A DNA stretch of 64,000 nucleotides, from assembly GCF_009727055.1 (NCBI RefSeq), contig NC_052354.1, positions 39,441,216 to 39,505,215 on the forward strand. Reading direction: 5' to 3'. Positions 56,335 to 64,000 of the stretch are shown here, piece after piece. This DNA comes from Benincasa hispida (lineage: Eukaryota > Streptophyta > Magnoliopsida > Cucurbitales > Cucurbitaceae). Under the pieces are notes generated by a model. That model did no database searches. It was not told where the DNA came from and saw nothing but the letters and a program-made list of their open reading frames with translations. The translations under genes and the position numbers were made by a program. Numbering within the stretch: the first letter of the stretch is position 1; the number at the start of each line of letters is the position of its first letter.

Positions 56335-58107
56335 CAAAGAGTTTGTATAAGACCCGGACCACGAGATGACTAGACTCTATATATAACATCGTTGATACTG
56401 GAGACTTACATCTCACCTAAACGGCCATAGGTGACACGACCTCAATCCTGAGTGTTTTGGGAACTCCTACCTTTAAGGGCAGTCCTTTGATTAGTATGGG
56501 TGAGAGTGGCCAGATTTTCAACTCAACATGCCTACCTTTTTGGGGACTTTTCTGATTTGGGAGCTGGGAACTCAATCCACAAAATGGAATTCATTTCTTT
56601 ACTGAAGCAGGGATAAGTAGAGAGATTGCTCCCTTAAGGGTTGATTCCAGGGCTTGAACATAGTGGCCACAGCTTCTCTTTGGAAGAGAGGACTCAGTCA
56701 TAGTAGGACTATGACTTATGTTCATTAGAGGGATCAGTGGTACTTAAGGAGTTAGATTTAACTATAGAGGCATAACGGTTATTGGTCGAGTTGTACTTAC
56801 GAACGATATATGAAGGATTGTTGCACTTGGTTAAGATGGACACATAATATAACAATGGTAAGGAGAGTTCAGCTGTCGATCTTTAGTGGAGTGCCTGACA
56901 GTTAATGGATGGTGGATCCCGTGACTAAAGAGTTTAGTTAGTTATTCACGTACCATTGGAGCTTCGAGCTACAGGTCCATAAGGTCCCCTTGGTAGCTCA
57001 ATGGATTCAGTTGAGGATCAGTTCTTTGGTGTTAATTTGAAATGTTCAAATTGATAGAAGTAATTCGATTATATATGATATGATCGTATGATGTATGAGA
57101 TACATCTAGTGGAGGATTAATGTAAATGAAATTTACATTAAGAACCATAGAAATAAAAAAAGAGCTATGGTTTATATGTTTCATGAGAATGAAATATTAA
57201 AACTATAGGTTATAAATATAGTATGATAAGTTGGTTATCATTTATATTTAAATAATATTAATTATTGGAATATATTAAATCTTTTTCTCAAATAACCAAT
57301 TGAGTGGGAGGTTATTAGTGGTTCATGGTAACCATGAGATAAAAGGGAAAATTGTTTTCCTAATTTTAGTACTGCTAAAAATTTTGATTTTGAGATTTTC
57401 CTCTCGGAAAATAATCTCACGGAAGTTGTCAAGTATAAATAAGATTTACTAAGCGACAAACTTGACAAAGGTAAATGATCGTGTATGTTTTTATAAGCGA
57501 CAGACACGGAACTAAGCGATGAGCTAAACGATCGCCTTAGCTTTTGCTAGACGATCGTTTAGCTTTTGCTAAACGATTGGGCATCGACCTATATGATAGC
57601 TTCTGTCTTCTCCCATTTACTCAATCATTTACACGATTGTTGTTCCTCCCGTCTTCTACCTTAAACCAAGTCCACACAGAGCCCACCTTTTGGATTTCTC
57701 ACACAGAGAGTACCAAGTAGCCTCATGGTGTATTCATACTCAACTCGACGCCGTCGAGGTTCTGTGGAGGCCGTTTCGTTGCTGTTTGGGGGTGTTCGTG
57801 ACCGAGGCGATCGCTAGAGTTTCGAGTGCTTAGAGGTGCTTCGGTGTTCATTAGCTGGAACGATCGTGTTGTTCGAGCATTCGAGGTTGCTGTGTTCGAG
57901 CGTTCGTGAGCAAGGAGCGTTGCGATGAGTCTACAAACGTTCATAGCATTTCTCCTTGTTCATTTGTATTTTCATGCTGAAATTTTTGTAATGAATGCAT
58001 AACCATTTGTTTTTGTTTTGACTGTAATTTGTAATGTTCATACATGATTGTAATTTAGAATGATCTTTTCCGCTGCTCATGGAAATCCTTGTGTTCGATT
58101 TCATTCA
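56335..58107 (+). repeat. Copia-4 3' LTR, remainder
   Basis: Colinear with the inverted Copia-3 LTR. Includes an AT-rich block (57050-57270), a CGATCG array (57475-57620) and the terminal ...GATTTCATTCA. Confidence 0.85.
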
Positions 58108-59078
58108 TTTACAAGTACAGAAAATAATAAATTAGGGCACAAATGGCCAGTCAAGAATAAGATTGGGTAATCAATATAGATGTTTTGTTAATCAATATAG
58201 ATGTTAATGAAATTTTAATTGAATAAAGTTTTTATTGAATGTATGAATTGCTCTATTCATTTTAGAAAGAACCTGAATCCAATCAACTAAGATCCATGAC
58301 TATTACATGAGTACTTGGACTTTATGTGAAGAAATAATAGTTGATCAAGTTTGAGTAGATAACTAAAATGGTCTATACTATATGGATAAGATTAGGTACC
58401 TTATTCTAGGACACTATTGGATGCGGCCCACTTTGTAGATATTACAACTGTTGTAAAATGCTACAAACGATGTGATCTTGATTCGTTCATGTGGAGACAT
58501 GCGAGTGGGACCGTCCTATGCAAAGAGTTTGTATAAGACTAGACTAAGAAATAAGTCACTCTTATGTTATTTACTGTTTGTGACTGACTATTTCAAAGTG
58601 ATGACCTAGGTAACTTGACCTTAATCCTAAGCTAACTATAAACTTCTTATTCGAGATTATCCTTAGATTTGTATGGGTGAGGGTTGACTCAACAGTGACG
58701 GCTCAATAAGCTTCCAATTTCAAGGGTAAGATCGGGTAGATAGCTAGAGACATAGGGTGCAAGACAGAATTCACTCCACCCCACTTTTAGGGATAGTAGA
58801 GAGGTTGTTCCCTCAAATGCTGACTCCGGGTCTTGAACAAGAGGCCTAACCCTCTCATTGGCCTGATAGGGACTCGGTTTTGGTAATTTATTCACAAATC
58901 AATTGTTCATTAGAGGATCAGTGGGACTTAATGAACAAGATGTAATCTCAGAGCTAAAACTGCTTTTGATCTAGCCGTTATTACGAATAGCTTGTGAAGG
59001 GTTGGCTTGTTAATTATAGTTATATAGAGTGAACAGAAATATATCTACAGTGAGGGGAGTGCAACTACTGGGCTTTGG
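58108..59078 (+). repeat. Copia-1-type LTR fragment
   Basis: Matches 14570-15370 ('ggacactattggatgcggcccactttgtag' region, 'gaccttaatcctaagctaact', 'gtgaggggagtgcaactac'). It ends in 'ctactgggctttgg' where Gypsy-G is inserted; its continuation lies beyond the window. The first ~110 bp are diverged and include a ~21-bp tandem repeat (58171-58212). Confidence 0.75.
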
Positions 59079-60771
59079 TGCATTGTGAATGTGATGAAAT
59101 AATGATATGAAATTGCGATGATGGTGTATGCGTTGCACATGCAAGTTTCCCTAGTAAAACCCAAGTATAAATCCTACTTGGTTTCCAAGTAAGCCCAGGG
59201 TCCACACAGGGTCTACTGAGACAATATACGATGGTAAATTTTGATTCCTTTGTGGTGATAAAACAAACAAGTGGTTGATGTGTTATTTAAGTATAAATTC
59301 TATGCGACAGAATTGAGTAAAGAGTTGATGACAGTGAGAGTTACAATGAGTATGCGGGGAGCAGGTTGAGAAGGGATTTAGAAACACTTCCTAAGATTGC
59401 GTTCAAGTTATGCGATCATGCTACACACACACAAAACCATGTCATCTCTCAATGCAAATGCCATAGTTTCTATTTCTAGGGCACATGCAATGTATACGAT
59501 AATGTATATAGGACTTATGTCTAAGCCTCTATTCTTGTCTATGCGATGATGAATGATACATACATACACAAGGTGACCGCATACTATCATATCCTATTTC
59601 TAGGATGCATGAGATGCGTAATAGCAAACTGAACTTATGCCTAAGTTTCTATCTCTTGCTTATGCGTTTCTAATCTGACTCTCTCAAGCCTAGATTCTAA
59701 CCTGACTCTCTCAAGTCTAGGTTCTTTCTTTAGACTACTCTCTCAAGTATCTCTAAAGGGTGGCTGACGCATACATAAGACAAGATGATCGCATAAAGTG
59801 AAGATCTTAGGTCATCCTAGCTAAGTGCTTGTCAACCCATTCGAAAATTTAGCTACTCATGCGAAATGTGAAGAGATTGAACAGATGTTGAGATGAGAAT
59901 TCCATTTTATAGATAAAGCCAAAATACAAAACAACAATAGAAAGCATCGATAAGAAGCCTGGTATCAATGTCTTGCTTCTCGAGGCTTTTACACTGTCTT
60001 TTACTCTACTCTGCTCAGAAGAATGTTCTTGCTTTTGCAAGTGTCGACCCTCTCTTCTTTTTCAGCGCTTCCCAACATTCTTTCGAGCTTACCAGGAATG
60101 ATCTCTTGGCATCTTCTTCTCTTTGCTCGCTTTCGCCCCTAAATATATGAAAAACTACCGAGTAATGACTAACTAATTGTATATTCTATCTTCTATGTAT
60201 ATGGCGAACTATGTAGAATTTCGAACTCCGAACTTCTTTAACGATGGTGGCCTTCGATATTTATAGAGTTCAAGGTGAAGAAGCTTTTCTTTCAAATGAT
60301 GGAAATGATGGGCGATCGTTAATTCTTCTATCTGATATGCCAATTAATGGTCACCGAAAAGTTGAATGTACTTGCTACAGTGTGTCGTTAACGACTTGTC
60401 AACTAAATTCGGATTCGACTGTCATCAGCTTTCCATCCCATCATGATTTATTATGCTTTCACCTTGATGCTCCATCTTTTTGGGGCCACCTTCTTGAGCA
60501 AATCTTTGCGAGCGCATACGATCGCATGGCTTTGCGCTCGCAACCTTTTAGTGCGTGCGATCGCCGAATTCCTTGGATTGCAATTTTCTTTGTGCCAATG
60601 CATTTTCCTGCACAAAATAAGTAAATTAGCTGCTTTAGTGAGATGGGCGCATGCGATCGCAATATTCTCAACTTAATGCTTTTGGACACGATTTTGCATA
60701 TTTTTACCATCGCATTCCCATATTGTTTTATATCTTTGCGTTGTAATAACGTGCATTTCTGCCCGTTATCA
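59079..60771 (-). repeat. Gypsy-G 3' LTR
   Basis: About 1.69 kb. On the minus strand starts TGATAACGGGCAGAAATG immediately after the tract AAATTTGGGGTG. The lower end is TGCATTGTG (59079) or TGTGAATG (59084); without the other flank the target duplication cannot settle which. The 126-codon frame at 60244-60624 lies inside and is not a gene. Confidence 0.8.
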
Positions 60772-61935
60772 CACCCCAAATTTAAAACAATGCATGTCCT
60801 CAAGCATAAACTAAAGTTTTTCCTTAAAGAGTTAGCCACCTTCTCCTTACCTAGATTTCTCGAGGTGCCTTATTCAAATATTATGAACCAAAATCTCCTT
60901 AATTTCTATCCTGGTCTCTTCTTAAAATATTTCTAAATTTTAGGAACCACAAGTTTAACCTTCAAAAAGACTTTACTTGTTTCTAAGACCTCGCATGATT
61001 TATTTCAACACTTTTTTTTTCAATCGGGGTGTTTCCAAATGATTTTTATCCTTGCACAGTTTAGATATTCTTTCTGTGACCTTGCGCTGATCTAAGTGCC
61101 TAACCTTCGTTTTGGCTTGCTCCCATGGGTGTCATGCGAGCATCCAACTATGAACAGGGCACTCTTTCTCAGTCTAAACTCATGCCCTTTTGACAGCAAG
61201 GTTGCGATAACTTTATTTATGTGTTGATCACGATTCCTACCTTCATTTTGGCTTGCCCTCACGGATGTCATACGGACATCTAACTACGAGTAGGATCCGA
61301 TCTCAACATCAAAAGTTCCCCCTTTTTTTTGAACTGTCTAAAAGTAGCAAGGTTGAAAATAAATACCGACACCCCCAAATTTAAACGCAGCAATGCCCTC
61401 ATTGCTGATAGACTGAAATAAGTCATGCGATGCTCTTAGGAAGTTTTGTAAAACTCATTTTGAAAGAAAATTGGTGGACCACTAACTTCTAGAAATGTTT
61501 CATGAATTGCCCGTCTTGAAATTAAGTGGAATCTAGCACATGCGATGAGAGAAAAAGACATGTGTTTCATCATTGAAATCATCATTGGTACGAAAAAACA
61601 ATGTGGTGACTACCTAAAGTAATCAACACTGAATGATTGTGCCGACAAAAGAGGATGCGATGATAAAATTATCAATGTTAAGAATGAGATGCGATAGTGC
61701 AAATTTGGAATAAACAAAGTCAAAGAAAGATACAACCCCCAAATTTGCTTTGTTGCCCGCATCATCTGTGATCGCATTCTTCTTTGCGGCAAGCCAATTT
61801 CTTCAATTGCAATGGCTGAACAAACTAGTCGCATTTTTCGATTATCGCGTAGCTCCACCGCAATCGTTTACTATGATCGTTGCTAAAAAAAATCAAGAGG
61901 GTAAAAAATATAAAAGGGTAGAGTTCTTTTTTTTC

Positions 61936-61978
<43 letters not shown>

Positions 61979-62160
61979 TTAAAAAAATGGTGGTGTAAAG
62001 AGGATGAAAAGGATAAAGGATATAAAAAGGTAGAGCGAGTTTATAAAATAAAGATATCCAAGGTTACTTCAAAAAAATTGTGTCCTTGATGAGTTTGTAT
62101 TGCGTACTATCATAGGGACTGCTCGTTTCTTCTTTAGTCAGGAATTCCTCAGGTCCACGG
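60772..62160 (-). other. Gypsy-G 3' non-coding region
   Basis: Contains three polypurine-like tracts (minus strand AAATTTGGGGTG at 60772-60783, AAATTTGGGGGTG near 61368-61381, and near 61736-61748), two copies of the TTTTGGCTTG block (61110-61152, 61256-61288) and a TA microsatellite (61939-61971). No env-like ORF. Confidence 0.75.
61939..61971. repeat. (TA)n microsatellite
   Basis: About 16 uninterrupted TA units; a likely polymorphic locus. Confidence 0.95.
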
Positions 62161-63153
62161 AGGTTTTCTCGCGGTGCAAGTCTCCTCCGTGATATATCTT
62201 GACTCTTTGTTCGTTGACTTTGAATGTGTTGGTCTCGTCCTCATTGGTTAACTCAACCGCTCTATGCGAGAATACCTCTTTGATTATAAATGGACCGGAC
62301 CATCGTGACTTTAATTTTCTGAGAAAAAGTCACAGTCAAGAATTGTATAACAAGACCTTCTGTCCAACTTGGAGATTCTTCTCGCATAGTTGTTTGTCAT
62401 GCCAACGTTTTGCGTGCTCCTTCTAGATCTTGAAATTTTCATATGCTTGAGTTCTTCATTCGTCTAGCTCGATCAACTGAAGTTTCCTTGACTCCTCTAC
62501 GGTCTTCAAATAAAAATTGAGCTTTTTCATTGCCCATATTGCTCTGTGCTCCAATTCAAGTGGTAAGTGGCATGCCTTCCCAAACACCAGCGCATACGGA
62601 GACATGCCTATAGGTATTTTATAGGCGGTCCTGTATGCCCACAAAGCATCGTTCAACTTCATGGCCCAATCTTTGCGTGAAGGCTTCACCACCTTCTCTA
62701 AGATCAGCTTAATTTCCCTATTGGACACCTCGGCTTGGGCGTTTGTCTGTGGATGGTATGCGGTGGCGAGCTTATGGTGGATATTATATTTGAGTAGCAA
62801 TTTGTTGATGACGCTATTGACAAAGTGGGAGACTTCATCACTTATTATGGCACGTGGGGTGCCAAAACGAATGAAAATATTTTTCCGCAAGAACTTGGAG
62901 ACTACTACTGCATTGCTTGCGATGCACGTACCACTTCAACCCATTTGAAAACATAATCGACGGCCAACAGAATGTATTTGTGACCATTTGATGGTGGAAA
63001 TGGTCCCATGAAGTCTATGCCCCATATGTCGAATAGCTCCAATTCTAAGACAATATTCATTAGCATCGCATTCTTCCATGAAATGTTTACCGTGCGTTGG
63101 CACTGGTCGCATCTCATAGAATAGTCTCTCGAGTCCTTGAATAAGGTTGCCAA
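62161..63153 (-). pseudogene. Gypsy-G integrase (two frameshifts)
   Basis: From 63153: [16 protein letters not shown] (Cys half of the finger), [20 protein letters not shown] (first Asp), then a shift at ~62900; [16 protein letters not shown] (second Asp), [20 protein letters not shown] (Glu), [33 protein letters not shown] to a stop at 62456. The C-terminal domain continues in another frame (62450-62165; [18 protein letters not shown]). The DDE triad is intact. This unbroken arrangement shows what was interrupted in Gypsy-H at 6274. Confidence 0.87.
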
Positions 63154-64000
63154 AAATATCCACTTTGTAACACCTTTGTTGTTGTGCGTTGACCTCCAAA
63201 ATGTCTACCATACAGTGAGTCATGGCATTGGGATAATATGTGCTGGTAAGCAGTCTCTGGTACACATATATGCAAGATCTTGTCTGCCCCTCTCTTATAA
63301 AGATTTGGCTCGTCCCAATAATAGGATTTACATTCGTGTCTAAGTCGCCTCTTTTGGTGGGTTGTGTAGTTCTCAGGAAATTGTTCACAAACTAGATAAT
63401 TGACCATATCTGCATACCATGGTAACTCTTCAATTTTGAATAGCTGCTCATCTGGGAAGGTTGCATTCACCTTCAACTGGTTGCGGTCGACTTCCGAATT
63501 TTCTAAACTTGATAGATGGTCCGCAACTTGGTTCTCCATCCCCTTGCGATCAATGACTTCCATGTTGAATTCTTGAAGGAGGAGAACCCATCGAATCAAT
63601 CTCAGCTTTGCATCTTTCTTTGTCATTAAATATTTAATTGTCTAGTGGTTGGTGTGCACGATCACTTTGGATCCCAGCAAGTAAGCTCTAAATTTCTCCA
63701 GCGCAAAGATCACCACAAGAAGTTCTTTTTCAGTGGTAGGGTAGTTCGTTTGGGCAGGGTTCAAGGTTCTACTCATATATGCGATGGGGTGTAGCATTGT
63801 TTTCTCCTTTTGTGCTAGCACCACCCCCATTGCATAACTGCTAGTGTCGTACATCAACTCAAATGGCTTCGTCTAGTCCGGTGCGATCAATACAGGTGTG
63901 GTTATTTTAAGCGTTCTTCAGTACTCTGAATGCTATTGAGCACTGTTCATCAAAGTCAAAAGTTCTCTCTCGCCTCGCAAGCAACGCACTCCAATTTCTC
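63114..64000 (-). pseudogene. Gypsy-G RT thumb end, RNase H and connection (partial)
   Basis: From the window edge: FDFDEQCSIAFRVLKNA (end of RT region), then MMYDTSSYAMGVVLAQKEKTMLHPIAYMSRTLN, TTEKELLVVIFALEKFRAYLLGSK (RNase H), a stop between 63642 and 63626, then [36 protein letters not shown], and the finger region [30 protein letters not shown]. The expected first-motif CDASDYA reads YDTSSYA, keeping Asp. Confidence 0.85.

Larger units (their letters stand above)
47153..58107 (+). mobile_element. Copia-4: plus-strand Copia element without 5' LTR
   Basis: Leader, gag, protease, integrase, RT, RNase H, fold-back at the polypurine tract, then 3' LTR (53317-58107, split by a 2665-bp Gypsy LTR). 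The 5' LTR and primer site are absent: the leader starts abruptly at the Copia-3 LTR. pol is the best preserved in the window (protease DSGATNH and RT YVDD intact) but still carries stops. Confidence 0.85.
59079..64000 (-). mobile_element. Gypsy-G: Athila/Tat-type element, 3' half
   Basis: Minus-strand order from the window edge: end of RT, RNase H, H2C2 finger, integrase, 3' region, polypurine tract and 3' LTR. gag, protease and most of RT lie beyond 64000. It inserted into a Copia-1-type LTR. Same group as Gypsy-H. Confidence 0.85.

Noticed and set aside
60244..60624. 126-codon open frame, and overlapping frames on both strands to 60936
   Set aside because: Lies wholly inside the Gypsy-G 3' LTR; no domain, and antisense frames are equally long.

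Overview
The window looks like nuclear DNA of a dicot plant, possibly a cucurbit. That placement is an inference from the overall look of the Copia LTR family whose copies start near TGTTGGGRTTGATGYCCTAA; I could not search a database. I find no host gene. Essentially every recognisable block belongs to an LTR retrotransposon, and nearly all coding DNA is broken by stops, frameshifts and lost catalytic residues. This fits a gene-poor, heterochromatic nest of elements inserted into one another over time.

Layout. 1-2914: pieces of Copia LTRs, including a solo LTR (471-2587) nested in an older LTR. 3126-8650: plus-strand Ty3/Gypsy element of the Athila/Tat type (Gypsy-H), interrupted by part of a chromovirus-like LTR next to the single N. 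It also carries a 38-bp Tn5/Nextera junction, which is a sequencing or assembly artefact. 8651-16459: plus-strand Copia-1 with a truncated 5' LTR, long leader, decayed gag-pol and full 3' LTR. 16460-17690: 5' LTR end, tRNA-Asp-type primer site and leader of another Gypsy element. 17691-32094: minus-strand Copia-2, whose LTR is split by an 8.45-kb minus-strand Athila-like element (23110-31560). That element has one LTR only, a gag, no pol and a long env-like ORF. 32145-34147 and 34550-36342: two solo LTRs with target duplications. 37274-38937: a chromovirus-like LTR. 38938-40748: Copia LTR fragment. 40749-47152: minus-strand Copia-3, with a solo Gypsy LTR inside its LTR. 47153-58107: plus-strand Copia-4, the best preserved pol, with a fold-back at its 3' end and another Gypsy LTR insertion inside its LTR. 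58108-59078: Copia-1-type LTR fragment. 59079-64000: minus-strand Gypsy-G, running off the window.

Order of events. Target-site duplications (CTAGA/CTAAA, CCACT, GTGGTA, TCAAG, TCTAT, CTATA) date the Gypsy LTRs as younger than the Copia LTRs they sit in. The most interesting structural signals are: (1) a hairpin with a GAAA loop occupying the first 26 nt of every intact Gypsy LTR, with compensatory changes; (2) a Gypsy insertion with a clean 5-bp target duplication but no 3' LTR, ending just before the polypurine tract; (3) a 46-bp fold-back around the Copia-4 polypurine tract; (4) a cluster of W-box hexamers in the Copia-1 LTR promoter; and (5) the Tn5 adapter chimera, which warns that part of the assembly is artificial.
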